From: Azospirillum rugosum
GTDB lineage: Bacteria > Pseudomonadota > Alphaproteobacteria > Azospirillales > Azospirillaceae
Reading direction: 5' to 3'
DNA: 64,000 nt
Assembly (NCBI RefSeq): GCF_017876155.1
Contig: NZ_JAGINP010000025.1
Location: 1 to 64,000, forward strand
The stretch's first letter is position 1. Every line of letters begins with the position of its first letter. Shown piece by piece: positions 30,626 through 39,937 of this stretch. The notes under the pieces were generated by a model, which was given only the letters and a program-made list of their open reading frames with translations, had not been told where the DNA came from and did not search any database. The translations under genes and the position numbers were made by a program.

Positions 30626-31219
30626 ATGACCGCGCGCAAGACCGAGATCACCCGCGCCGACATCATCACGCTCGACCAGTACGGCCGGGAGCGCGCCGCG
30701 CGCCGCAAGGCGCTGGTGGCGGTGAAGAAGAACCGCCGCGTGCCGGTCGGCCCGTATGCCACCTTCTATTTCGAGAGCTACGACACGATGTGGCAGCAGA
30801 TCCACGAGATGCTGTTCATCGAGAAGGGCGGGGAGGAGCAGATCGCCGACGAGTTGCGCGCCTACAACCCCCTGATCCCGAAGGGGCGGGAGCTGGTCGC
30901 CACGGTGATGTTCGAGATCGACGACCCCGCGCGCCGCGCCCTGGAACTCGGCCGGCTGGGCGGGGTGGAGGAGGCGATGACGCTGCGCTTCGCCGGCCAC
31001 ACCGTGACGGGGCGCCCGGAAGGCGACGTGGAGCGCACCAACGAGGCCGGCAAGACCTCCTCCGTCCACTTCCTGCATTTCGACTTCACGCCCGACCAGG
31101 TCGCCGCCTTCCGCGACCCCGGCACCCAGGTGATCGTCGGCATCCATCACCCCAACTACGGCCACATGGCGATCATGCCGGACGCGGTGCGGGCAGAGCT
31201 GGCGGGGGATTTCGCTTAG
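30626..31219 (+). CDS. DUF3501 family protein
   Basis: A 197-residue protein of unknown function. It begins TEITRADIITLDQYGRERAA, contains FESYDTMWQQIHEMLFIEKG, and ends with a histidine-containing block VGIHHPNYGHMAIMP. It directly follows the GlpC-like gene (GAGGAAAA before the ATG), and the rubrerythrin/Fe-S/DUF3501 trio is a recurring neighbourhood in proteobacteria. The conserved histidines hint at metal binding but no reaction is known. Confidence 0.85.
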   Translation: MTARKTEITRADIITLDQYGRERAARRKALVAVKKNRRVPVGPYATFYFESYDTMWQQIHEMLFIEKGGEEQIADELRAYNPLIPKGRELVATVMFEIDDPARRALELGRLGGVEEAMTLRFAGHTVTGRPEGDVERTNEAGKTSSVHFLHFDFTPDQVAAFRDPGTQVIVGIHHPNYGHMAIMPDAVRAELAGDFA

Positions 31220-31248
31220 AAAAACCTTCCCGTCGGGGAGCGGTAAGA

Positions 31249-31310
31249 TCACCACAGAGACGCGGAGGCACAGAGAGCGTTTTCTCTGTGCCTCCGTGTC
31301 TCTGTGGTGA
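31249..31310. repeat. Dispersed inverted repeat family B, copy 2
   Basis: An almost perfect hairpin of 27-29-base arms (TCACCACAGAGACGCGGAGG... at 31249-31277 and its complement at 31284-31310) with a 6-base loop. It lies between the convergent DUF3501 and SH3-protein genes, where it could act as a bidirectional transcription barrier. Confidence 0.85.
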
Positions 31311-31327
31311 AATTGCTCCCGTTGCGG

Positions 31328-31870
31328 CTACTCGATCTTCTCGTCCTTGTAGGCGCCCCAGAACTCGGCGCGCTGGACCCAGCCGCGGTAGCCCTTCAGG
31401 TCCACCTCGCACCAGTCGCCCTGGCACTTGCGCAGCCAGCCGATCACGCCGGGCTGGGCGCGGGCGACCACGGTGGCGTCGCTGCGCGGCTCCTTGCGGA
31501 CGGCGCGGACCTCGCCGGTGACGACGATGCTGCGCTTGCCGGACAGCATGCTCTGGTGCACCCAGCCCTCGCTGCCTTCCCAGTCGCGGATGCGGCGCCA
31601 GGTGTCGAATTCCTGGGTGATCTCGACCGGCATCTCCTTGCGCGTGAACACCCATTCGATCGGGTAGCGCACGTTGGGGCCGGTGCGCGCGTTCACCTCG
31701 CCGGAGCGCAGCGAGACGAAGCGCGGGATCGGCAGGCCGGAGGCGTGGGTCGGGTCCTTCTCGCGGCGGCCCTCGGCGGCCGTCACGCCGCTTGGACCAC
31801 TGCCAAGGACGGTGACGGCCAGCGCCAGGACGGCGAGCGTGCGGCGGAGGGCAGACGTCGTCGGCAGCAC
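31328..31870 (-). CDS. Exported protein with two bacterial SH3 domains
   Basis: A 180-residue protein with a signal peptide (LRRTLAVLALAVTVLGSG, then an Ala-rich cleavage region) followed by two SH3_4-type domains. The first contains VNARTGPNVRYPIEWVF and WEGSEGWVHQSML, the second contains GWLRKCQGDWCEVDLKGYRG. Such modules bind peptidoglycan or act as envelope scaffolds. The GTG at 31870 is chosen to place the signal peptide at the N-terminus; a TTG at 31876 and a further upstream ATG (32032) are in frame but the latter gives an implausible leader. Confidence 0.8.
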   Translation of the reverse strand: MLPTTSALRRTLAVLALAVTVLGSGPSGVTAAEGRREKDPTHASGLPIPRFVSLRSGEVNARTGPNVRYPIEWVFTRKEMPVEITQEFDTWRRIRDWEGSEGWVHQSMLSGKRSIVVTGEVRAVRKEPRSDATVVARAQPGVIGWLRKCQGDWCEVDLKGYRGWVQRAEFWGAYKDEKIE

Positions 31871-32136
31871 CGGCAACCCCGTGCAGGAAAAGGTCGAGGG
31901 AAGCGCCACCGGGACCCCGGCAAGGCTCCGGATACCGACGGCAGGGGCACTATAGTTAGGGGTAGTTGCCCGGGGCAAGGGCAAGGAACCGCTTCGGCCA
32001 CCCTGTCGCGCCTTGTCACACCCCGTGGTCAACTCTGTTCACCGGGATCGTCACTGCCATCTGGACAGCGTCCCACCCGCTTGATACGACAGGAAATGAT
32101 CCGGGCAGGGACCCGGACAGGGGGAGGCAACGCCTG

Positions 32137-33126
32137 ATGACCGAAAAGAAGAAGCCGATCGTCGTCGTGACCCGCAAGCTGCCCGACGTCGTCGAGACGC
32201 GGATGATGGAGCTGTTCGACGCGCGGCTGAACTCGGACGACGCGCCCCTGACGCACGCCCAGCTGATCGAGGCCGCGCAGGTCGCCGACGTGCTGGTCCC
32301 CACGGTGACCGACCGCATCGACGGCGACATCATCGAGAAAGCCGGGCCGCAGCTCCGCCTGATCGCCTCCTTCGGCACGGGCGTCGACCACATCGACCTG
32401 AAGGCGGCCCGCGCCCGCGGCATCACCGTCACCAACACGCCGGGCGTCCTGACCGAGGACACGGCCGACATGACCATGGCGCTGCTGCTGGCCGTCGCCC
32501 GCCGCCTGGCGGAGGGGGAGCGGCTGGTCCGCTCCGGCCAGTGGAAGGGCTGGGGGCCGACGACGATGCTCGGCCACCGCATCTGGGGCAAGCGGCTGGG
32601 CATCCTCGGCATGGGCCGCATCGGCCAGGCTCTGGCGCGCCGGGCGCGCGCCTTCGGCATGTCGATCCACTACCACAACCGCCGCCGCGTCTACCCCGAC
32701 GTGGAGAAGGAGCTGGAGGCGACCTACTGGGAGAGCCTGGACCAGATGCTGGCGCGCATGGACGTGGTGTCCATCAACTGCCCGCACACCCCGGCCACCT
32801 ACCATCTGCTGTCGGAACGCCGGCTGAAGCTGCTGCGCCCGCACTGCTACATCGTCAACACCTCGCGCGGCGAGGTCATCGACGAGACGGCCCTGACCAA
32901 GATGCTGTCCAAGGGCGAGATCGCCGGCGCCGGCCTCGACGTGTTCGAGCATGAGCCGGCGGTGAACCCGAAGCTGCTGCGGCTGGACAACGTCGTCCTG
33001 CTGCCGCACATGGGCTCCGCCACCATCGAGGGCCGCATCGACATGGGCGAGAAGGTCATCATCAACATCAAGACCTTCGTCGACGGCCACGCCCCGCCCG
33101 ACCGCGTGATCGAAACGCTGCTCTGA
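32137..33126 (+). CDS. D-2-hydroxyacid dehydrogenase (glyoxylate/hydroxypyruvate reductase type)
   Basis: A 329-residue cytosolic NAD(P)-dependent enzyme. The Rossmann motif LGILGMGRIGQALARRAR is complete, and the catalytic Arg (NTSRGEVIDE), Glu (DVFEHEPAVN) and His (LLPHMGSAT) are present. It is most similar to GyaR-like D-glycerate dehydrogenases, which reduce glyoxylate and hydroxypyruvate. GGGGAGG precedes the ATG. No pathway partner is adjacent. Confidence 0.88.
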   Translation: MTEKKKPIVVVTRKLPDVVETRMMELFDARLNSDDAPLTHAQLIEAAQVADVLVPTVTDRIDGDIIEKAGPQLRLIASFGTGVDHIDLKAARARGITVTNTPGVLTEDTADMTMALLLAVARRLAEGERLVRSGQWKGWGPTTMLGHRIWGKRLGILGMGRIGQALARRARAFGMSIHYHNRRRVYPDVEKELEATYWESLDQMLARMDVVSINCPHTPATYHLLSERRLKLLRPHCYIVNTSRGEVIDETALTKMLSKGEIAGAGLDVFEHEPAVNPKLLRLDNVVLLPHMGSATIEGRIDMGEKVIINIKTFVDGHAPPDRVIETLL

Positions 33127-33132
33127 CCAAAC

Positions 33133-33216
33133 CGTAGGTTGGGTGGAGCGCAGCGCAACCCAACAGGCCTCCCACGCCGGGGATGTCGGGTTGCGCTGCG
33201 CTCCACCCGACCTACG
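33133..33216. repeat. Dispersed inverted repeat family C, copy 1
   Basis: Arms of 29 bases, CGTAGGTTGGGTGGAGCGCA... (33133-33161) and its near-complement (33188-33216), enclose a 26-base spacer. The element lies between the convergent dehydrogenase and Uma2 genes. Sequences of this GTAGGTTGGGT...CAACCC type occur in intergenic regions of many unrelated bacteria. Confidence 0.85.
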
Positions 33217-33224
33217 AGGTGCCT

Positions 33225-33779
33225 TTAGAGGATCCCCTCGTACAGGGCGGCCATCGGGATCTCGATGCCTACGGAGGCGAAGCGCAGCGTGCCGCCGCCG
33301 ATGATGTCGCGGACCACCCAGCTCTGCTCGTCCTCGCGGTGCCACAGTTCGGCGCGGCAGCGGGTCGAGTCGAGCAGCAGGATCTCCTGCACCGACGGGA
33401 TCTCGCGGTAGACCGCCAGCTTGCGGCCACGGTCATGCTCGGCCGTGGAGGGCGACAGGATCTCGACGATCACGACCGGATCGACGGTCCCCGGTTTGGT
33501 CGAGGTGGGCCCGCAGCCGACGGCCACGTCGGCCTGGAACCAAGCGTCGTCGCGATCCGGCAGCCGGATTCCCGCCTCGACCCGCGCACGGCAGGGCGGG
33601 CGCAGGCGCTTCCCGAACTCCACAACGACGTTGGCGGCGATCAGGGCGTGCGCGTCCGATGGCGGCGCCATGGCGACCGGCTCTCCGCCGATCAGCTCAT
33701 AGCGCGTGTCGGTCCCGTCGTCCCAGACGAGGAACTCCTCCACGGTCATCGGTCGGCGCGCCGGCTCGGTCATGCCCAT
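33225..33779 (-). CDS. Uma2 family (DUF820) restriction endonuclease-like protein
   Basis: A 184-residue PD-(D/E)XK-fold protein. The N-terminal MTVEEFLVWDDGTDTRYELI and the core blocks QADVAVGC and DPVVIVEILSPSTAEHDRGRK, with the Asp/Glu and Lys of the nuclease-like site, are typical. These proteins are abundant in cyanobacteria and some proteobacteria, with no settled role. The ATG at 33779 is chosen because GGGGAAAGGG lies just upstream and homology starts shortly after. Confidence 0.85.
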   Translation of the reverse strand: MGMTEPARRPMTVEEFLVWDDGTDTRYELIGGEPVAMAPPSDAHALIAANVVVEFGKRLRPPCRARVEAGIRLPDRDDAWFQADVAVGCGPTSTKPGTVDPVVIVEILSPSTAEHDRGRKLAVYREIPSVQEILLLDSTRCRAELWHREDEQSWVVRDIIGGGTLRFASVGIEIPMAALYEGIL

Positions 33780-33820
33780 GAGTATGGCCCTTTCCCCGCA
33801 TGGTTCCAAGAGAAGGGCGG

Positions 33821-36514
33821 CTACTTCGCCCCGCCGATGCCGCCGCCCAGCTCGATGCGCACCTCGACCACACCCGGCTCGTCCAGGTTCTCCTTGCGGA
33901 TGAAGCCCAGCGCCCGGCACATGCCCAGCATGCTGGTGTTCTCGCGCAGCACCTCGCCGTAGACCTCCTTGATGCCGCGCGACCGCGCGTAGTCCAGGAT
34001 CTTGTTCATCAGCTGGTAGCCGAGGCCCTGGCCCTTCATGTCGGAGCGCACCATCACCGCGTATTCGGCCCGCAGGTTGTCGGGGTCGGCGGTGATGCGG
34101 ACGACGCCGTACATGATCGTTTCGCCGGTCTCCGGGTCCGGTCCGACGGCGACCAGCCCCATCTCGCGGTCGTAGTCGATCTGGGTCAGGCGGGCGGCGG
34201 CCTGGTGCGACAGGCGCTTCAGCGGCGCGAAGAAGCGCAGGCGCAGGTCCTCCGGCGTCTGGTTGGCGACCATGTGGTGCACCAGCGGCTCGTCCTCCGG
34301 CAGGATCGGGCGGACGAAGAAGTTGCGGCCGTCCTTGATGGTGATGCGGTCCTCCAGCCCCTTCGGATAGGGGCGGATGGCCAGCCGCCGGGCGCCGGGC
34401 AGGGCCGGCACGCCGACCTTGATGCGCGCGTCCAGCGCCATCACGCCGTCCGAGTCGGCCAGCAGCGGGTTGATGTCCAGCTCGGCGATCTCCGGGAAGT
34501 CGACGATCAGCTGCGACACCTTGTTCAGCGTCAGCGCCACCGCCTCCAGGTCCACGGCGGCGCGCGAGCGGTAGCCCTGCAACTGCTTCCAGATGCGCGT
34601 GCGGCCCATCAGCTCCGTCGCCAGCTTCATGTTCAGCGGCGGCAAGGCCAGCGCATAGTCCTCCACCACCTCCACGCCGATGCCGCCCTCGCCGAACAGC
34701 AGGACGGGGCCGAACAGCTCGTTCTCCGTCATGCCGACGATCAGCTCGTAGGCGTCGGGGCGGACGGCCATCTCCTGCACGGTGAAGCCCTCGATGCGCG
34801 CGCCGGGGACGGCCTCGCGCACGCGGGCCAGCATGGCCTCGGCCTCCGCCCGCACCTCGTCCGGGTCGGTCAGGTGCAGGGTCACGCCGCCCACGTCCGA
34901 CTTGTGGGTGACGTCCGGCGACAGGATCTTCAGCGCCAGCGGCCCGCCGATCATGGCGGCGCAGCGCGCGGCCTCCTCCGGCGTCTCGGCGCAGCGGGTG
35001 TCCACCACCGGCACGCCGTAGGCCGCCAGCACGCGCTTGGCCTCATACTCGGTCAGCCACTCCCGCTGCTCGGCGATGGCGCGGGAGATGATCTTGCGCA
35101 CGCCGATGTCGTCGGGCTGGAAATCCTGCGGCACCGACGGCGGGGTTTCCATCAGCAGCTCCTGGTTCCGGCGGTATTCCACCAGATGCAGGAAGGCGCG
35201 CACCGCGTGGCTGGGCGTGTCGTAGGTGGGGATGCGGCTGGCGGCGAACAGCTTGCGCGCCTCCACCGCCGTGTGGTCGCCGACCCAGCTGGTCAGCACC
35301 GGGTGCTTGCGCGCCTTGTTGGCGACCATCGTCTCCACCACCGCCTGGGCGGCGGCCAGGCTGTCGGTCGTCGCGGTGGGGCAGTTCAGCACCAGCACGG
35401 CGTCGTTGCCGTGGTCCTGCAACAGGGCGTTCAGCGCGTCGGCGTAGCGCTTGGGCGGGGAATCGCCGCCGATGCGCAGCGGGTTGCGCAGGGTGCAGCC
35501 GGCCCCCAGCGCCTTCTCCAGCGCCTCCTGCGTCTCATGCGCGAACTGGGCGAGCCGGCCGCCGGCCAGGATCAGGCTGTCGGTCGCCATCACGCCCATG
35601 CCGCCGCCGTTGGTCAGGATGGCCAGGCGGGAGCCGGTGATCGGCACGCCGGTGGCGAGCGTCCCCACCGCGTCGAACAGCTCGTCCAGGTCGGTCACGC
35701 GCAGGATGCCGGCGCGGCGGAAGGCGGCGTCGTAGACGGCGTCCGACACGGCCAGCGACCCGGTGTGCGAGGCCGACGCCTCCAGCGCCTCCTCCGTGCG
35801 GCCGGCCTTGATGACGATGACCGGCTTCTGGCGGGCGGCGGAGCGCGCCGCCGACATGAACTTCCGCGCGTCGGAGATGCTCTCGATGTACAGCAGGATG
35901 GCCCGCACCGTGGCGTCGCCGGCCAGATAGTCCAGCAGGTCGCCGAAATCGACGTCGGCCTTGTCGCCCATGGAGATCAGGTGCGAGAAGCCGATGCCGC
36001 GCGCCGTCGCCCAGTCGGCGATGGAGGTCACGACCATCGACGACTGCGCCACCAGCGCCACGTCGCCCTTCTTCGGCGTCACGTGGCCGAAGCTGGCGTT
36101 CAGCCCGCGCCCCGGCACCATGATGCCCAGGCTGTTCGGCCCCAGCACGCGCATCAGGTGCGGCTTGGCCGCCTCGCGCAGCGTCTGCACCTGGTCCTTG
36201 CTGAAGCCGCTGGAGATGACGATGGCCGCCTTGGTGCCGCGCTTGCCCAGCGCCTCGATGGTGGCCGGCACGGTGTTGGCCGGCGTGCAGATCACCGCCA
36301 GGTCCGGCGTGATCGGCAGGTCGTCCACCGTCTTGTATGTCAGCACGCCCTCGACCGCGCGTTCCGACGGGTTCACCGGCATGATCGGGCCGTCGAACCC
36401 GGTGTTGAACAGGTTGCGCGCCACCACGGCACCGATGGTGTTGGCCTTGCGGGTCGCCCCGATCAGCGCGATGGAGGTGGGCTTGAACAGGTGGTCGAGG
36501 TTGCGAACGGTCAT
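33821..36514 (-). CDS. Acyl-CoA synthetase (ADP-forming)-like protein fused to GNAT acetyltransferase (Pat type)
   Basis: An 897-residue fusion. Domains in order are CoA-binding (about 1-135), two succinyl-CoA-ligase-like domains (about 150-460), ATP-grasp (about 485-700) and a C-terminal GNAT domain (about 730-885, with MKGQGLGYQLMNKILDYARS). This is the architecture of Pat/PatZ, which acetylates and silences acetyl-CoA synthetase. The SHTGSL motif (His250), equivalent to the phospho-His loop of ADP-forming synthetases, is retained. The ATG at 36514 opens the CoA-binding domain (MTVRNLDHLFKPTSIALIGA); the frame stays open far upstream without homology. Confidence 0.88.
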   Translation of the reverse strand: MTVRNLDHLFKPTSIALIGATRKANTIGAVVARNLFNTGFDGPIMPVNPSERAVEGVLTYKTVDDLPITPDLAVICTPANTVPATIEALGKRGTKAAIVISSGFSKDQVQTLREAAKPHLMRVLGPNSLGIMVPGRGLNASFGHVTPKKGDVALVAQSSMVVTSIADWATARGIGFSHLISMGDKADVDFGDLLDYLAGDATVRAILLYIESISDARKFMSAARSAARQKPVIVIKAGRTEEALEASASHTGSLAVSDAVYDAAFRRAGILRVTDLDELFDAVGTLATGVPITGSRLAILTNGGGMGVMATDSLILAGGRLAQFAHETQEALEKALGAGCTLRNPLRIGGDSPPKRYADALNALLQDHGNDAVLVLNCPTATTDSLAAAQAVVETMVANKARKHPVLTSWVGDHTAVEARKLFAASRIPTYDTPSHAVRAFLHLVEYRRNQELLMETPPSVPQDFQPDDIGVRKIISRAIAEQREWLTEYEAKRVLAAYGVPVVDTRCAETPEEAARCAAMIGGPLALKILSPDVTHKSDVGGVTLHLTDPDEVRAEAEAMLARVREAVPGARIEGFTVQEMAVRPDAYELIVGMTENELFGPVLLFGEGGIGVEVVEDYALALPPLNMKLATELMGRTRIWKQLQGYRSRAAVDLEAVALTLNKVSQLIVDFPEIAELDINPLLADSDGVMALDARIKVGVPALPGARRLAIRPYPKGLEDRITIKDGRNFFVRPILPEDEPLVHHMVANQTPEDLRLRFFAPLKRLSHQAAARLTQIDYDREMGLVAVGPDPETGETIMYGVVRITADPDNLRAEYAVMVRSDMKGQGLGYQLMNKILDYARSRGIKEVYGEVLRENTSMLGMCRALGFIRKENLDEPGVVEVRIELGGGIGGAK

Positions 36515-37768
<1,254 letters not shown>

Positions 37769-37805
37769 CGTCCGGGGTGTCGATCCTTGTCGGGCAACAG
37801 GGTTT

Positions 37806-37848
37806 CCACGGATTTCACGGATTTCCGCACGGATGACACGGATTTTGG
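37806..37848. repeat. Dispersed repeat family D, copy 1
   Basis: A run of CACGGATTTCACGGATTT-type units, repeated in varied form, belongs to the ACGGATTT family also seen at 38612-38658 and 41798-41940. It faces copy 2 in inverse orientation across the orphan gene 38109-38555. Confidence 0.7.
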
Positions 37849-37878
37849 TTTGCCAGTGACCCTGAAGGTGGTCGCACT

Positions 37879-37989
37879 GGGCCCCCACCCTAACCCTCCC
37901 CCACCTTCGGCAGGGGAGGGAACTGCCGCCGCTCCGTGACCAAACCCCTCCCCCCGCGAAGTGGGGGGAGGTTGGGAGGGGGGCCCAAC
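37879..37989. repeat. Dispersed inverted repeat family A, copy 3
   Basis: The arms GGGCCCCCACCCTAACCC... and ...GGGAGGGGGGCCC again flank a core with two CCTCCCC/GGGGAGG hairpins and the shared segment ACTGCCGCCG. It is nearly identical to copy 2 at 6488-6599. Confidence 0.85.
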
Positions 37990-38108
37990 GCGGGAGCTTT
38001 CTTCTGCAACCCGAACGCCAATGCGCAAATGCCGCAGTCTCACCGGATTGCACCGACGCATAGGCCCGCTTATGAAGCGTCGTAGGACCCACTGGAGTGA
38101 ACCGGGCG

Positions 38109-38555
38109 ATGCTGCGCGCGCTGGCTGTGATAATGGTAGCGCTTTTCGCCAATAACGCGTTTGCTTATTATGACGCTCCCAACAGGGAGGCGTATCTGGG
38201 GCACATCCTCTGCATGCGGGCGATGGTCTTGTCTCTGGATGTGTTTCTCGATGCCTGCCAGCCGGACTCCGACGAGAGCATTCGGGCAAACATCAAACGC
38301 AGCATTGAGATCATCGACGACTTCACGTCGGAGACGTTCGGGATTTCTAGGGAAAGCCTTGTGCCGAGCAGGGCACTCTTGAATTCCGAGTTCAAGAAAT
38401 TACAAAGTACGACAGGTGGCGAGAGTTTTCGGAATTTTTGCAAAAACAGAATGAGTGAGCTTAATAGTAACGGCATTTTGGGGAAGGCGTCTCAACAGAT
38501 CACAAAAGAAGATCTGATTTCTCTTTCCAACGTCACCATGTCGGCATGCTTTTAG
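38109..38555 (+). CDS. Hypothetical exported protein, AT-rich orphan
   Basis: A 148-residue protein with a clear signal peptide (MLRALAVIMVALFANNAFA) and a mature part rich in Ser, Asn and Asp with four Cys residues, two of them near the C-terminus (FRNFCKNRM and MSACF). No family is recognised. Base composition drops well below its neighbours, with many codons ending in A or T. The ATG at 38109 follows GGAG (38094-38097); a GTG at 38097 is in frame. The gene is bracketed by repeats of families D and A on the left and C and D on the right, which suggests acquisition or a recombination-prone site. Confidence 0.6.
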   Translation: MLRALAVIMVALFANNAFAYYDAPNREAYLGHILCMRAMVLSLDVFLDACQPDSDESIRANIKRSIEIIDDFTSETFGISRESLVPSRALLNSEFKKLQSTTGGESFRNFCKNRMSELNSNGILGKASQQITKEDLISLSNVTMSACF

Positions 38556-38562
38556 AGTGGCG

Positions 38563-38599
38563 AGTTGGGTTGCGCTGGCGCTTCACCCAACCTACGAAG
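38563..38599. repeat. Dispersed repeat family C, partial copy 2
   Basis: The segment GTTGGGTTGCGCTGGCGC and the following TTCACCCAACCTACG form a short hairpin matching the right half of the family C element at 33133-33216. It begins eight bases after the orphan gene's stop. Confidence 0.7.
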
Positions 38600-38611
38600 A
38601 CATCAATAAAC

Positions 38612-38658
38612 AAAAATCTGTATCATCCGTGCTCAAATCCGCGAAATCCGTGTAAAAC
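38612..38658. repeat. Dispersed repeat family D, copy 2
   Basis: It contains AAATCCGCGAAATCCGTG and ATCATCCGTG, the inverse of the ACGGATTT units at 37806-37848. It lies between the orphan gene and the macro-domain gene. Confidence 0.7.
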
Positions 38659-38683
38659 CAGTTCGCCCGCAAAAATCCAACCC

Positions 38684-39184
38684 CTACACCAGCGCCCGGT
38701 AAATCCCCGCCGTCTCCGCATCGAACACCACGAACCGCACCTCTTCGATCGCGTCGTCTATCGCCAACTCATCCCGCACCACCGCCACCGCGATCTCCGC
38801 GGCGCGTTGCTTGGGGAAGCCGTAGATGCCGGTGCTGATGGCCGGGAAGGCGAGCGTCCGGATCCCGTGCCGGCGGGCCAAGGCCAGCGCCGAGCGGTAG
38901 CAGCTCTCCAGAAGCCGTTCCTCGTCCGAACCGCCGCCGTGCCACACGGGCCCGACGCAGTGGATGATGTGCGGGGCGGGCAGGTTGTAGCCCCGCGACA
39001 GGCGGCAGTCGCCCGTGGGGCAACCGCCGATCCCGTCCAGTTCGCGTTGCAGGTCCGGCCCCGCGGCGCGGTGGATCGCCCCGTCAACGCCGCCGCCGGC
39101 CTTCAGGGCGGCGTTGGCGGCGTTGACGATGGCGTCCACCGTCTGGCGGGTGATGTCGCCCTCGACGACGCGGATCCGGTCCAT
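38684..39184 (-). CDS. Macro-domain protein (O-acetyl-ADP-ribose deacetylase, YmdB-like)
   Basis: A 166-residue single macro domain that binds ADP-ribose and hydrolyses O-acetyl-ADP-ribose or mono-ADP-ribosylated targets. The motifs VEGDITRQTVDAIVNAANA, GGGVDGAIHRAAG and FPAISTGIYGFP are complete. Cytosolic. It is 42 bases upstream of the family D repeat and follows ppa on the same strand by 42 bases, so the two may share a transcript. Confidence 0.9.
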   Translation of the reverse strand: MDRIRVVEGDITRQTVDAIVNAANAALKAGGGVDGAIHRAAGPDLQRELDGIGGCPTGDCRLSRGYNLPAPHIIHCVGPVWHGGGSDEERLLESCYRSALALARRHGIRTLAFPAISTGIYGFPKQRAAEIAVAVVRDELAIDDAIEEVRFVVFDAETAGIYRALV

Positions 39185-39226
39185 GCAACCTCGTCCTGCT
39201 TTACAAGTCGATCAAACCAAGCCCGA

Positions 39227-39784
39227 TCAGACGACGGGGCCCGGCTGGCCCTTGGTGGCGGCGGCGGCGCGCTCCATGCCTTCCTGGATCTTCTTGGCGG
39301 CTTCCTGCTCGTCGCCCCAGCGCAGGATCTTGACCCACTTGCCCTTCTCCAGGTCCTTGTAGTGCTGGAAGAAGTGGGCGATCTGCTCGGTGGTGATCTC
39401 CGGCAGGTCCTTGTAGGACTTCACGTTGCTGTAGAACGGGTGCAGCTTGTCGACCGGAACGGCCAGCAGCTTCTCGTCCTCGCCGCCCTCGTCCTCCATG
39501 TACAGCACGCCGATCGGGCGCGAGCGCAGGACGGCGCCCGGGATGACCGAATGGCGGCCGACCACGCAGACGTCCACCGGGTCGCCGTCGCCGGACAGGG
39601 TGTGCGGGATGAAGCCGTAGTTGCAGGGGTAGTACATGGCCGTGTGCAGGAAGCGGTCGACGAACATCGCGCCCGACTCCTTGTCGATCTCGTACTTCAC
39701 CGGCTCGCCGCGCAACGGGATCTCGATGACCACGTTCACGTCCCACGGGGCGTTCTTGCCGACCGGAACCTTGCTGAGATCCAT
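39227..39784 (-). CDS. ppa: Inorganic pyrophosphatase (family I)
   Basis: A 185-residue cytosolic enzyme hydrolysing pyrophosphate. The signature GDGDPVDVCVVG provides the metal-binding aspartates, and YPCNYGFIPHTLS and KLHPFYSNVKSYKDLP are conserved. Length is normal for the bacterial family I enzyme. It diverges from the YejA-like gene. Confidence 0.95.
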   Translation of the reverse strand: MDLSKVPVGKNAPWDVNVVIEIPLRGEPVKYEIDKESGAMFVDRFLHTAMYYPCNYGFIPHTLSGDGDPVDVCVVGRHSVIPGAVLRSRPIGVLYMEDEGGEDEKLLAVPVDKLHPFYSNVKSYKDLPEITTEQIAHFFQHYKDLEKGKWVKILRWGDEQEAAKKIQEGMERAAAATKGQPGPVV

Positions 39785-39937
39785 GGAAACTATCCTTCGA
39801 CTGCAATAGCGGAATGCGCGGGATTGGATTGAGGACGTCGGCCGTACCTCCCGACGCCGCGCGCGCGGAGTTTAGGCAGAAGCGGGCATAAGTCAAAGAC
39901 ACTTGCGCGGGTGCGTCAAAGGGACGAGCCTCATGGA

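Noticed and set aside
29399-31219. A 606-residue fusion ending in DUF3501
   Set aside because: The upstream two-thirds is an out-of-frame translation of the Fe-S protein gene; DUF3501 has its own ATG and ribosome-binding site at 30626.
31876-32032. SH3 protein starting at the ATG at 32032
   Set aside because: The extra N-terminus lacks homology and would place the signal peptide more than 50 residues inside the protein.
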